From Gordionus sp. m RMFG-2023 (Eukaryota > Nematomorpha > Gordioida > Chordodea > Parachordodidae), in contig NC_088775.1 of NCBI RefSeq assembly GCF_954871325.1, forward strand, positions 74,749,561-74,813,560: a DNA stretch of 64,000 nt. The letters are read 5' to 3'. The number at the start of each line of letters is the position of its first letter. Position 1 is the first letter of the stretch. A program made the translations under genes and the position numbers. The notes beneath the pieces were generated by a model. It had not been told where the DNA came from. It made no database searches and worked only from the letters and a program-made list of their open reading frames with translations. This document shows, piece after piece, positions 49,844 to 63,383 of the stretch.

Positions 49844-50777
49844 ATGACAATTATCAATTCTAATGCAAAGGTTAATAGAGCTAAAAAAAGTACTGGAAAA
49901 GTGACATATACAAGTTATGGCTCCCAATTAAACAAAGAATCGAATGAAAGAAAGAATCTAGCTTCTGATTTTAATAAGCCGATATCCATAGTTTATGAGC
50001 CAGAGATCGATCCTATTGAAGAGATTATGGATCAAGGAGTTCACTCAAGAACATCTCTTAAAATGAGCAATTTGGAACCTTTTATTATAGTTTGTCAAGA
50101 TGAAAAGTTAAGTAAAACTCAACTTGATCATTTATCAAAACAATGGGAAATATATGAATTATTTATCAAGGAATTAGAATGTCTGAACAAAAAAATTGCT
50201 AATAATATTTTAGGAAAGCAAAATGATAACAATTCCTATCCACAAAGTTTAAAAACTGGTATAATATATATGATTGATAATTAAATTAAATTTTAAAAGA
50301 TTATTCTATTTCTTCTGAATATGATGAAGAATCAATTAAAGATTCTAATCCTAACAAAAGAATTAGAAAGCCAAAGGTAATTAAAATTATATAAATATTA
50401 TATATAATGTAACAAGACAATTTATTCTCCCCCACACTCGTCACCTTCAACATACAATTATATTCCTGATGATGATTCTTCCTTAACTAATGTTAATGAT
50501 TTGATTGAAGATGTTATATATTCTTCAAAAAGTAATTAAAATATATATATTATATTATACTTTATAATAGAAAAAAAAACATTTCTCCCAAAGATAAAAC
50601 TTTTGTCAAGTTCACCTTCAACTATTAGTAGTAAAAAATCTAAAAAGCCTTTAGGAGTTATTGAAAATAAAATTGCTGAAAACAATTTACAGACAACAGC
50701 CTCGATTAATGGTATGTTAAGATTTTTATACTCTTTTTAAAATATATAATGAAATACATTAATTTATAATAGATTTA
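49844..50777 (+). CDS. Unknown gene with ~40-bp introns
   Basis: Exons 49844-50258, 50300-50376, 50417-50531 and 50571-50711 join in frame through GT-AG introns of only 39-41 bp; a last exon from 50763 gives DLEP and a stop. The product is about 250 residues. The first exon carries a basic start (KVNRAKKSTGKVTYTSYG), an acidic middle (EPEIDPIEEIMDQGV) and a helical stretch (LSKTQLDHLSKQWEIYELF). Later exons are serine-, proline- and lysine-rich (SPPHSSPSTYNYIPDDDSS, SSSPSTISSKKSKKPLG) with no known domain, membrane segment or signal peptide. It looks like a disordered nuclear protein. It may be the front part of the zinc-finger gene 3 kb downstream on the same strand, but the phases (1 to 0) do not join directly. 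Confidence 0.6.
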
Positions 50778-53723
50778 GAGCCCTGAAAATTTAACATTAA
50801 ATTTTTAATTTAACACAATTTATAAGATAAATATAAAAAAAACACTGGCCCAATTTAATATAAAAAAATTAGGGGCCAAGTATTGGACCAATTTGCAAGT
50901 TCTAATTTGATTATCTTGTTTTTAGTTAAACTCCAATCTGATTAAGATATCAAATGGTTAATGTGAGTTGACCTGGTAAACATTTAATCAACAAGTAAAC
51001 TACAAATCTACCAGATTAACTATGAATCAAGCAGATGTGATACTTTTTAACTTTTAAATGTGATTTAAAATTTTCAACTAGGTTTACCATATAAACTAGA
51101 TAGGATTTCTTCTTTTAACATTTTTCCATAAAGGGTCAAAATAACTCCAATTCATTGATTATCTTTGATGGCTCATTTTTTTACTAGATATAATTTCCCT
51201 AGATATTGGACATTTTACAAATGAAAAAAATTTTAAATAAGAAATAATCAAAAATTTATAAATCATTAGAGCTGTGCCAATTCACAAATTTTCATTATTA
51301 TCATGAATAATTAAGTTTTTCATTATTCCTCAATCTTGATTTAAAATATGGATAATATTTATGCAGATGGGACTTTTACTTTTAATATTTAGAATCCTTT
51401 TCTTGTAAATAATATAACATAAAATAATATCAAATTTTTAGCTACTTTCCTTTAAATAATTTTACTATTATGATTATTTAAATATAAATATTGTATAATT
51501 ATATTTATTATCAGGGTTTCTACTATGGGGGGGGGGGGGTATGAAGCAAAATTTCTATTGAAATTTGAGAAAATTTTTAACACCATTTACATTTGAATAA
51601 AATGGGGGGGGGGGGTAATGTTGATTTGTCCACTTTTCTAATTATTATGATTTAAAATTTTCCTAATTTGATAGGTGAGTGATAGGGCATAATTTAGAGT
51701 AGGTAGGAATAGGGGTAAGGGGTAATATTTTGAGGTTGGTAATATTGTCATTATAAGGGGATATAGAAGTTCCTATATACCATCAATTCTAGCTTCCAAA
51801 TTAATGCCACAGAGGAGTGACAAGTCTTCAAATGGCTAATGGAGATTTTAGGTTCACTGTGACTTGGAATAAAATATGATCATCTAAAATCAATTAATAT
51901 TGATCACAGAATGGTCAACAATCAGAAAAACTTGCTTCATTACCTTTTATGAAAAGTTCAACAAAATATGGCTGCATCATAGTAGAAAGGTTCCTGTGAC
52001 AATCAAAAGGAAGATTAATAATATTCATTCGACCTACAATTCATGAAAATGAGACATATGACGTATAAATGGCCTGTTGCTATGGGGAAACTGATCTGGT
52101 TGTGACAAATAAGGGCCACAGTAGAGGTATTAATACAAATTGAAGGAAAAAGTGCAAGAATGATTGGTATGATGAATGAAAAGTGCAAATTCTGTTGGAA
52201 GGATAGTAATAAGTCATGATTATGAAAATGGTATTTTCGGTATTTTGTTATATGATCCCAAAAAGTAGAGCTGAAGAATAAGAGGTATTTTGGGATAAAG
52301 AACTAAAATCAGGAATACCTCTAGAGAAGATAATCATGTTGGGCCGAATATTTCAGAATACAAAGAAGTCTATGGATTTGTTTTGGCATGAAAAATTCTT
52401 AAGGTGGAAGAATATTAGAATTTGATAAATAGAAATGGTTGTATGTAACACTTTTCTTAAGAAAGACATAAAGAAGTTGGTGACTTGGTGATGTAAGGAG
52501 TGCAATGTATTATTTATTGGTTAGGAGAATTTATTAAGGGAGACATGGTATAGAAAATGGGAAGGTGATACTGGGAAATGAGTGTATTTCACGAAATCGT
52601 TTAATTGTAGATGATCATATATTGAAAGGAGTATAAAAGTACATATCGAGACTAAAAATCTGAAAGATGAAGGGGAGAGTGCGAGAAAAAAATTTGCCAT
52701 AATACTGGCCATGAGTATAAAATGCAAATCGAAACAAATATTTGCATTTTCGTATTTTTGAATTGAATATTATTTTCATTATACTTATTTTCATCTTCGT
52801 CTTTAAAAAAATATTTTCCAAAATATAAAAATAATTTATTAAAATTTGTAAAATTTAATATATATAAATTTTATAATTTTTTTTGAAAATATAATTTTGT
52901 TTGTTTAAAAAAAATAAAATAGAGTAATTAATTTTTGGTTTCAGTTTGTTTAAAAAATTAAAGTAAAATAAACCCATTCATAATAAGTAAGTTCTGTAGG
53001 ACAATCAATCCAAAGGACAGTTAAATTCTTTAGGAATGTCACTGAAAATGGCACAGCATAAAAATCTTATTTTCTTTTATTAATTTTTTAAAAATATTCA
53101 TTCATTTATTATTTAGTATAGATATTAGTTATTCTACTCTATGGCTCAGAAATTGGATTATAATAAGGATATCGGTTGGAATTTGGGGTGGTGACTACCT
53201 GATCTAAACCTCCAAGGGATATAGGGGATAAAAAATATTTAAAATTAGCACCCAAAATTCATAGCTTACTTGTATAATAATAACAGTTTATTTTGTACTT
53301 TATCTTGTCGATTTGAATTTTATGTTTTGTAAATTTAATGTTATACTTTTTTTAAATATAAATGCCCCTTAGATATAATATCTAAATATTATGGGAAACG
53401 AGTGGATTATAATATTCAGTACAATCAAAACAACTTAAATAATCGGTTGCTTACGCCATTGAAGGTTATTATGTAATTTTATTTTACTTTCATAAATGGT
53501 TAATAGGGAAATATAATCTTAATACATCAAAGTCTCATTTTTTAAAAATCATTCTTAAATACATATTAGATATAATTATTTAAATATTTGTGGTTGGGTT
53601 TTCTTTGCACTTTGTCATTAATTCATGAAATCAGACTCTTATTGCTAAATCATATCACATTTATAATATACAAATATATTTTATGCATTATCAATATATA
53701 TTTCCAATATTACTTTTTATAAG
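50778..53723. other. 3-kb stretch with no recognised gene
   Basis: Two poly-G runs (51527-51539 and 51604-51615) lie 65 bp apart. From about 51780 to 52720 the + strand is unusually purine-rich and C-poor, and less AT-biased than its surroundings, with short open stretches in several frames but nothing recognisable. TAGAGCTGTGCCAATTC at about 51265 resembles a family A end without a partner. Confidence 0.45.
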
Positions 53724-56700
53724 TGTTCAAAATGTTCTCTCATTTTCAACGACAACCTGAAGGCTATGGTGCATGTTTTGGGTCATTTCAAAACACAATT
53801 TGATAAAATGTGTTTGGAAGAGTATAGATGTAGACATTGTTTTAGGGCCTTTGATACTGTGGAGGATAAGGAAATTCATCAGCTAAAAGTTTTTACATTA
53901 TTTAACATTAGTAATGCAAGGTTAGAAGGATTGATGGATATGGATTTTAAACAATAAATTCTGTTGAATTTGCATATTTGTTTAGCTACCAAGTCTGAGA
54001 TGGGGATCATGGGATAGATGAGTAGTTAGGTAGTAAAGGCTTAGCTAACCATTCAGAGAGATTGGAAATAACATTTAAATTTCACCTTGCCCAATATTCT
54101 TGTCAATTCTTCATTAATCTACCTGACACCATAACAAAATATATTGAAAAGTAATAAATAAATAAAATGGGAAGGGTGAGAAGATAGAAAGAACGAATAT
54201 AAAAAATATAGGTGAAAATAAATATAGAGATGGGGGGGGGATTAAGAAAAAGTAGATGATAATGTAGTTTTCGTGCTCGTCTTTTATTTGAAAGGTGCAC
54301 TTATCCACCTTTGACCCGGCCAACATATGCATGTTTTGTGAGCTCCAATTTTCGAACCTACACGATTTGATTCAGCACATGACTGAAAAGTTTTGCCCCA
54401 CAGAAGGTCAGGCCAATAGGAGTCACTCGGTTAAGGAGATGCCATTCTGGTGTCAACTTTGCGAAACACAATCTTCTTGCTATATCGATATCTTGGTTCA
54501 TTTTAAAAAGGTTTTAAACACACTTTAATTTATATCTCGTTTATTAATAATATTCAGGGACTCAAATGCCATTTTTTTGTTCGGCTAAATTATTTTTCTA
54601 GAGATTAATATTACAGTTACTTTCAAATTTTCATATTTATAACCTTCTGACAATCCATAAAATTTTGGAAGTTTGGAACGTATCCCTGATAATTTTTTTT
54701 GAAATAAGGTTCCTATCCCACTACGTTATTTCTCAAAAAAATATATAACTTTTTTATCTCAGAATGGGTCTGATGTGCTATGCGCTATAATATTAATTCA
54801 TTATTTTTGAAAACGTTAGACACATCAACTTATAAAAGCCGATCTTTAACCTGGCTCACTAAATATATATTTTTTAATGTATCGATATCTATATAGATTG
54901 CTAGAAATCTATATGATAACTTTTCCCGAGATTCATTTTTATTATATTTATAGGTGAGCATAATACCTAATTTAGGATTCTCTTTTTAAAATTGATTTTA
55001 AAGTGTACTAAATTCTTTTATTGAGTTGATACCTTTGCACAAATATATAATTAAGTGATAAATATTAAAAAATATATAATTAGATGATTATAAATAATTG
55101 TTAGATTTTAATAAAAGAACATCTTCAAAATTTTGATCATTAAGGCATCCCCTTTTATCCTGTATAGACATTTTTAGCCATCCTAAAAAGTCTTTTAGCG
55201 GAAAACTTTAAAAGGGGTGTTATTTTATGAATAACAACATTATATTGGGTTATAATGCTTAAATATACTAAAATTCCGACACTCATTTTTGTAAAAAATT
55301 ATTTATATTTTATATCATTCATATTCTCTAAAGGGGTACCGAAAATATTTGATATTAAGTTATTTCATTTTTTTTCAGAAGTTATCTGTTTGCAATTTAG
55401 TTTGACTTTAATAATTTATCAATTAAAATTTAACATGTTGTCGTCACCCATTGTGTAAAATAAAATTTGTCTGTTTTGCTTTTAATGAAATAAATTTGGA
55501 ATCTGACATAATATTTAATGAATTAATTTCAAATATTTTTTTTAATATAAAAAACGCAAAATAAAATTATATCTATAAATAAATATAGATATACCTCTAA
55601 AAATATATCGAGATACATGAGAATTTAAGCGGAGGCTAGTTTTTAAAGCAAATTTTAAAATAAAATGACATTAAACTTTATTTCAACTTTACATTTCAAA
55701 AACCTTATTAAATATAACATACTTAACTTAAAATAATAAAAAACAGGCTTGTAATATCGATATGCACAAATTAGTAAATAAAAGTTAAAAATAGATATAT
55801 AATTATTATTAAATTATGAATAATTTAATAGAAAAGCTAAAACATAAGACCCGGCCGAAGGCCAGCTAAGGAGCCCCCCCCCCCCCCATAAGAAAATCCT
55901 GGATACGCCACTGTAACATTTGCACTATCACTCTAGGATTGTATAAATTTAAAGCGGCCTAATACATAGACATAAATACAAAGGCTTGTACTCTAGTTAA
56001 ATTATTTTACAAGGATATTTTAAAATAAAATAAGGTATATTTTATCAAAAATACAAGAAATTTTTCAATTTTTTAAAAACCCATATTTTGCACTGTAACC
56101 AGAGTCGGGAAGTGAGAGTTTATAAAGGAAAAGATGTTACAATAATGTAAGGCATTTTATATGAACTCCTATTGAGCTCTTGTAAATGTAAAAATACGAT
56201 TTTTAAATAACTTCATAACCTTAATAAAACTCAGGAACATAGAAATACTCATTTTGCCTTATGCCCCTTTTGCTTAGTCGTCATTAAAATACCAAGGCAT
56301 ACAGAAGCTAGCTCACCATTGGATGTGTATGCCAACCACGTAGCGAGACATATGACCCCTTCCCCTTCTACACCAGGTAAAAAACATATTTTTAAATTTA
56401 CCTTTAAAGAGAATGAGTAAAAATAATATGGATGGTAATACAAGTTTAGAAGAGTAAGGGAGAAAAGGAAAATGGAAACGATAATAATTTTCAATTTTTT
56501 AAAACGTGTTTTCATCAATAATTAAATCTTATATTTGACAAACTATTTTTATTTTCCAGCCCTTGAGGACATTATAAATTCTAACGCCCCGTCAGTGAAG
56601 GATAAACGCAAGCAAATTCAGTGCGGGTTGTGTCGGCTCAATTTTTGTCACGTTGAACAATTCGATAAGCATCTCTCTAAGCACCATGAAACTTTTGGGG

Positions 56701-59700
56701 GCAATTCCGAGGGGAAAGGTTAGTTTTCATATCATTATTTATTTTTTTTCTATCTCTCATTTATTTTCTGTTTTTAATAATCTCCCCCTTTCTTTACTTT
56801 CCACTCTTTTTTTGTCTTTCTAAATTTGTTTCTCATTTATTATATCTTTTCTATTACCATTACTTTTTGGCACTTAGAGCCATTTTAGAAAAAACCAGTT
56901 GCTTTATTTCCCAAACAGAAATTATTTAACTTTCATTTTTTTTAAAAGAAAAAGGTTCTGTTATTTATAATCAATTTTTTAAAAATATTATTTGTTATGT
57001 TTCTGATTCTCATTTTGAAAACCGTTTTACAAAAAAAAATAAATCAATTTCCAATGTACTAAATATTAGTGATATTGTTAGCCTCCCCCTAAAAATTTTA
57101 CATTTTACTTCTATTTATATCTTATTTTTTCTTTCTTTCATACATATGGAAATGGTAAAAATAAATGATACCTATACGCAAACAAAAAAGGGCCTAAAAT
57201 TTATTTATATATATTTTTAAAATTACATTTCCATCGCCTATCTTACGCTTATTTCAGTCATTTTTTCTATCATTTTTAGTAACTACATATTAAAAACTCA
57301 ATTTTTTTGTTATAGCTACTATTGAGCCCGTTCAAATACCGCGTAAGCTAGCCGATTTATGGTCCTTATATTCTGATCTAGACGAAGGAATCGAGGACAT
57401 GGATAATTTACCAATCGAGAGTGAAATTATTGACCTAACAATATATTCAAAAATTTTCTTTTTTTTGAAACCCTTAGAAAATTTCATAGTTTTGATGATA
57501 CTTTTTGAAAAGAACAACTATAAGGGGCTGGATTTAAATAAATAAATAATTTTTGGATGATGATGATTGTAGAGAATTAATTTTACCAGAGTTGTTATTT
57601 ACTTAATGCCCTGCCCTGTGGCAGGGAAATGGTGACTTTTTAAAATATGATCTTCCTCCAATATATAAATTAGAGATCTGCAAAAGTAGGCCCGGTCCCC
57701 CATCTTGAAGCCCCGGGCCGGGTTTGGGCCTAATTTTTTCAAAAATATCGGGTTCGGGCCAGGTTGAGCCTAATATTTTTTAAAAAAATTTGGGTCGGGT
57801 TGGGCCTTGAAATTTTTTTAAAATATATTTAAATTTATCAATTTTATATTGAATTTTTTATGTAAATAAAAATATTTGATTTTATTTATAGAAACTAAAT
57901 GCCATATAACATATGACTTTTATTTTAAGTAACTATAAAAATTAATATCTATATTTAAATTAATTCGGTAAATTTTTTTAAAAAAAATTTCGAATTCGGG
58001 TCAGGCCGGTAAAACATTTTTTAAAAAAATTTCGGACTGGGCCGGGTTTAAAAAATTAGGCCTGATGCAGATCGCTTATATAAATTCTAATTCTAATTTT
58101 AAGAAGCCTAATGTCTATAATGAAAAATCGTCACAAATTAAATAATCAATTGAGTAGAAATTTAATATGAAGATGAAAATAATAATACTTATACATAACT
58201 AACAATACGTTTAAAAAAATATGGATAAGGAAAGGAAATAATAAACAGGAAGAAAAAAGGCAACAAGATATTAAATTTAACAAGAAAGTGAACAAACCAA
58301 GGCTAATTAGTTAAATAATCTTGATCTTATTTTTCGCAATAACATTACTATAACAAAAATTATTTATTTTTATTAAAATTTCTGAAATTATTTATCGATT
58401 AGACAAGTCTTTCGCCTCCACTGGTTATATACGTAAACCCAATGTTGATTTAAAACCGTACATGACAGAAGAGGATGTGCAAGATGCCAATGTTTCTAAA
58501 AGTATAATATTTATGTGATATTTTTTCTAAGAGTTATTTTAATGTGAATGTTAGATTTGACTCTTTGGTAATAAAAATTTAAGGAAATGAAATGTTGATA
58601 TTTAAGCAAAGTTAATTCTTATGTAAAAAGGTACAGAGAAATGAATGTTATTTTCAAAAAAAAATTTAAGAACTATTTAAATACACAAAATAGAATATCT
58701 GTGAAGTAAGAGAATTTGTTTAATACGTTAATTATAGAGATTATTATTGCTTAAATCCGTGTACATGATAATCGTCATAGCTGCAGATTTGAAATGGGCG
58801 TATATATATAAGGTATATAGATTGAATGATTTGAGGGGGATAAGAGTAAACGGATTCCATCATCTATCTGGCTTATTGTTCTTTTGCAGATAATATAATA
58901 ATTAAATTTTATTAGACATTGTATATATGTAATTTGTGACTGATAATTAGGGTTGGCATAAATAAATCACAATTTTAATCGATGTTAAAAATCCTGATTT
59001 AAATCAATTCACTTTCTTTGTTTGTATTTTAATAATAATTATTTATTTCAAATAAAACGTTTTATTATGCCTCATTTTGGTTTTTTTTTCATGAAAATGC
59101 CAAATTATATGATATTTAAATGCTTTTATCCTAAATTTATTATTTTGATATGATAAACATCGTTAAAATTAGGACCTCTTATAAGTATTTCTGTTCCGTT
59201 CAATAAATATTTATTCTATATTTTGCTGATGCTAAGATTAATTCAGATTCAGTTTATAAATATAAATTCTATGCAAAATTTTTTTATCTATTAAATATAA
59301 TTATTACCGATATTAAATTGATATCAGCCAATTACCGATCCGATATCACATCTAATTTTGTATTCTGTAAACATACTCATTGTTTTAATTTTTAATGCAT
59401 ACATCTAATGTTGCAAAATCATTCTATTTTAGTCAATTTTTAAAAATGGCTAACTCACCAAAAAAAATATTATGCAAGCCTAAGGTTTTGCTCAAAAGGG
59501 TTTGGACATCTATTAGCGAAATCTCGAGGCTTAGGCAATATTTTTTTTGGTTAAAATATTAAATTGGCCGTTTTTAAAAATCGGTTCAAATGGAGCGATT
59601 TTATCTTACTATATACATCTACTCATCTCATCTCATATACTTTATGATAATATCTATAATTCAACTATACCATAACATAGGTCATTTAAATATATTATAA

Positions 59701-62318
59701 TGATCAGTTATAGTTCATATCCATGAATCTGAAAGTTTATAAAAATTTTTTATTGATAAATCACTTATTTATATAATAACATTAAGCTATTTACATAATA
59801 AGTAACAAACAAATATATAAATTTGAAATTAATCTTATAAAAAAATGAAGACGCCATTTTATCTGCTCGGAACGGAAAATTTTATAATATTGATCGATAA
59901 CCTATATTTAAAAAAGATGAAATATCGGCCCGATCCGATAAAAATATCGGTACATCCCTAAAACTAATCTAACATTTTTAACATAAATTTTTTTTTTCGA
60001 CGTTATGTGAAAAAAAAGGATTGCATATTTAATTAATAACTTTGCCTCGGTTACTTTCCTCCGGAGCTTATATTTTATTTTAAATTAAAAAAATGCGACT
60101 TAATCAAAGCGATTTTTTTAATAAATAAATTCTGATTTTTGTCAACACTATTCAAAATTCCCGAGTAATACAGTTTAACCTGTTTATTTTATTAGATATT
60201 TTTAATTTATTGGTCCCCAATTATTATTATTTTAAATTTTTTAATCTTCATTCGATTATCTTTCTCGAATATTTTTTTCGAATTACGAGTTTAAAATTTT
60301 TACATTTTATTTTATATTATTTTTTTTATAGGTTTCATATCCCAGAAAACCAAAAAACCATCATCGGGTGTATCCCACAAGAAGAAAAAGGTTGTTCCTG
60401 CTTCAACTACTCCAATTAAGACTCCAGTCAAGAAGGTTTTTATATAAGCAACGAGATCTCCTTTAATTCTATTTTTCCCCGCAATTTCAATTAAAAACAA
60501 ATGCCTTTTTTCTTCCATTCATTCCTTTTAAGGAATATGTTTTTAAAAATGTTTATACGAGTCTATATAAACCACAAAACTATCGTTAATTATTATTATT
60601 TAATAAATGGAAGATGGAAAGAAAGTTTTATTGGAAATATTTTTATATTCCTTATGATAATTATAAATGTATTTTGGAACATTATTTTTAATATGCTACT
60701 TTTTTTCATATTCGAGGCAAGTAGATATTTATCGAAATTCACCTCCTTTACTCTCAGCTTTTAGTTTTTTTAAAGATGCTAAAATCGATGGTGATTATAA
60801 TTCTTATGCTGGATCAATAATATAATATAAATGTGTTCAGATTTAGGCTATTTTTAAAAAAAATGATTTTTAAATGATTATCCTGCCTCTTATCTCGTTA
60901 TAAATACATTCTAAAACAAAATTTTGATTCCTCTCTCAGCTGGATACGGCGTCACCTCCAATTAAAAAAGTATCTCCTCAACTGAGCACCCCAAAGGAGC
61001 AGTCTATTGCTATCACCAGTAATCAATCAATAAATGGAACTTGTTCGAATACCCGATTTTTCATGGCTACAGAAATGATCATAGGCAAAAATTGCTTTGA
61101 ATGTCGCAAATTGGTCAAAAATACCGATCATTTCAGGTACAGAACTATTTTTCTATTATAAAAATGAGAATTATTTATCAACTAATCCTAATTACAAAAA
61201 ATTCAGTTTTTTATAAAAAAATGGTCTAAAAAAATCGTACGCGTTCAACGTTCATTGACAAAAATAGAACGCTTTCACATTCATTGTTCCCTTTCAAAAA
61301 AAAGGAACGCGTTTATCTCCATTAACGCGTTCACGTTCATTCAAAACTATGAATAAATTTTTTTTAATACCTTAATTTTTTAACACAATAAAAAATAAAT
61401 AAAAAAATGTTTTTTTATTAATGTTTAATGTATAAAACTTTTATATATCAAATAAATTTAACTTAAAATTAATAGCTAAATTTTAAATAAACATTCAAAA
61501 CAAATAATATTAAGGAATTAATTATTTTATACTTATATATATATAATATTTAATTTAATGATTTTTACTTTATGTATCTATTATAATAATCATAATAATT
61601 TAATAAGCCTATGAAATACAATTATCTTAAATAAATTATTAACAGGAAACATTTACATATAGTTATATTATATAAAATAATAAATTTTAAAATCAAATAG
61701 CTATTTAAATTAGAACCTGAAGATTTGAAATTGATAATATATATTTTTTGTACACATTTTACATTTGGTAAGGATAGAATTTTATTGAATATTGGATGTT
61801 ACTGTAAAATATTTATTATATTTTTTGTAATGTTAATGGTTAAAAAAATTCAAATGTGATAAAGAAAACAAAATAACTCTTTTTTGTTAAAAAAATTAGG
61901 ATTACTATTAAATAATATATATTTTTTTAAATGAATAAAAATAAGAAGATTTTCTAAAATTAAACGAGAACGCGTTCGTCGTTCACATTCAATGTTTAAA
62001 AATAAAAAAACTCCGTTCATCATCTTTTTCAAAAGAACAAACTTGAACGCGTTTGTTTACAACATTACAAACTACTATATATATTCTATATTTATTTATA
62101 AAAAAAGGCGACGTAAAAGGTGCAAGCTATGTGAATATTCTACTTGTTGTTACAGAGCGCTTGACAAACATCAGAAAAACGCAAAAGCCCACGATGTCAA
62201 TAATTTTGAATCTAATCATATCGATATTTTAGTACTTAAATGTTCGAATTGTGATAGGAATTTTGTCGGAGAGAATGAATTAAGTAATTTTGTCCATTTT
62301 TTCCTCACATATGCATAA
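53724..62318 (+). CDS. C2H2 zinc-finger protein of ZNF280/POGZ type, 5' part uncertain
   Basis: Nine exons join in frame through GT-AG introns: 53724-53888, 54295-54510, 56235-56376, 56560-56718, 57316-57420, 58403-58501, 60332-60435, 60940-61136 and 62108-62318 (stop). Fingers in order: CSKCSLIFNDN, YRCRHCFRAFDTVEDKEIH, ICMFCELQFSNLHDLIQHM, EMPFWCQLCETQSSCY...HF, FALCPFCLVVIK...NHVARH, IQCGLCRLNFCHVEQFDKH, then an acidic/basic linker (LYSDLDEGIEDMD; SHKKKKVVPASTTP), CFECRKLV and CKLCEYSTCCYRALDKH plus CSNCDRNF. The EMP-W-C-x2-C followed by an H-F-x-x-H step and CPFC matches the ZNF280 arrangement; such proteins bind DNA or chromatin in the nucleus. No start codon exon was found. Introns hold MITEs at 57671 and 59304 and a repeat at 61215-62060. 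Family naming is by arrangement only. Confidence 0.88.
54511..56234. other. Zinc-finger gene intron
   Basis: No exon seen. At its right end an inverted transposon-type terminus (CAGTGGCGTATCCAGGATTT on the minus strand, ending 55914) is followed by a 14-base C run and GGCCTTCGGCCGGG, a layout common at hAT ends; its partner was not found. Confidence 0.5.
57663..58085. mobile_element. hAT MITE of the GATCTGCA family
   Basis: 57671-58077, beginning TAGAGATCTGCAAAAGTAGG and ending TGATGCAGATCGCTT, with CCCGGGCCGGG blocks inside both ends. The flanking 8-mers ATATAAAT (57663-57670 and 58078-58085) are identical. It lies in the intron 57421-58402 of the zinc-finger gene. Confidence 0.9.
59304..59960. 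mobile_element. hAT family A copy, left end lost, with nested MITE
   Basis: Sequence from 59304 (ATTAAATTGATATCAGCCAA) matches copy 2 from about 805 onward, and the right end TATCGGTACATCCCTA at 59960 is intact. The left terminus is missing. A family E MITE is inserted at 59406-59611. It lies in a zinc-finger gene intron. Confidence 0.82.
59398..59619. mobile_element. hAT MITE, family E, nested in a family A copy
   Basis: 59406-59611, a diverged copy with start TAATGTTGCAAAATC and the internal TTAAATTGGCCGTTTTTAAA. Duplication CATACATC / TATACATC (7 of 8). Confidence 0.78.
61215..62060. mobile_element. Probable TIR element rich in GAACGCGTTC
   Basis: Both edges carry ACGCGTTC words in inverted arrangement: GTACGCGTTCAACGTTCATT at about 61238, and inverted AAACGCGTTCAAGTTTGTTC at about 62055. 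It fills most of the last intron of the zinc-finger gene. No duplication was confirmed. Confidence 0.5.
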
Positions 62319-62507
62319 ATAACGTACCAGCAATTTTGGAAGAGGGGAAATTTTTAACTATCAAAGATAGACCTCATTGATTGATAATTTTTTTTTAAAC
62401 TTTATAGTAGTCTTAGTTGACAAGAAAGATTAATTTTGTAAATGATTATAGCATTAAGTGTTATCTGACTATTCTATTATTCTCAGCTCTTATTTTTTAG
62501 TTTTACC

Positions 62508-63383
62508 ATTGTTGTAATGTATTTTAATAGTAAACGAGTTTTTCTTATTCTTTTATTTTGTAATGTAAAATCAAATTCCGCCTTTATTATTCAAATTAAT
62601 CTCAAAATATATAATAATAAACGTTTTACAAAAAATAACAAAAAACAACAATTTAATACACATCATTTATCCCCAGTCAATCTGGTTTCGATTGTATCCT
62701 TTTTGGATATCGATCTTGACTTGTTTCTTCCTCCCTCTCCTTTGGATTCATTTCATCGTTATTTTTTACATCCTCATTGTTTATTATCTCTTCGGTTTTC
62801 TCTTCTACTTCAGTACTCTCTTCTAATTCGTGTTCTTCAATTAATACATTTTCGGTTCTTTTCCTTAATGTGATTTTAATCGTTTATCATTATTATTATA
62901 TGATTTTGTTTGTTTATCATTATCATTAACTTTTTTAATTTTATTTATATTATCATTATGTTCCTCTTCTAAATGATCGATTTTAGTTTCATCATTTTGT
63001 ATTTATTTTGTATTTTTTATTGCTGTTTCTACTGCAGTAGCTATCTGAATAGCTTTATTTATGTCTATATCGTCTTCGGATAGTAATCTTTGTAAAATTT
63101 TTGGATTTTTTATTCCGAATATAAATTTATCTCTAAATGCAGTATTTAAATATTCCCCAAAATCACAAGTCGTTGCTAATGTTCTTAGATTTTGTATATA
63201 GTCTATAAGTTTAGACTGAGCCATTTTTGTAATGTATTTTAATAGTAAACGAGTTTTTCTTATTCTTTTATTTTGTAATGTAAAATCAAATTCCGCCTTT
63301 ATTATTCAAATTAATCTCAAAATATATAATAATAATAATAATAAACATTTTACAAAAAAAACAATTTAATACACATCAATTGT
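62508..63383 (-). mobile_element. Short non-autonomous LTR element, Gypsy-derived
   Basis: The element spans 62513-63378, with the 5-bp duplication ATTGT on both sides. LTRs of 153 and 151 bp (62513-62665 and 63228-63378), TGATGTGTATT...ATTACA on the minus strand, differ mainly by a few simple-repeat units, so it is young. The interior, read on the minus strand, has a gag-like start (63224-63003; LIDYIQNLRTLATTCDFGEY) and a tail resembling the end of a Gypsy polyprotein (RYPKRIQSKPD). A G-rich tract (GACTGGGGATAAA) precedes the 3' LTR. It looks whole as a reduced, helper-dependent element. Confidence 0.9.
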
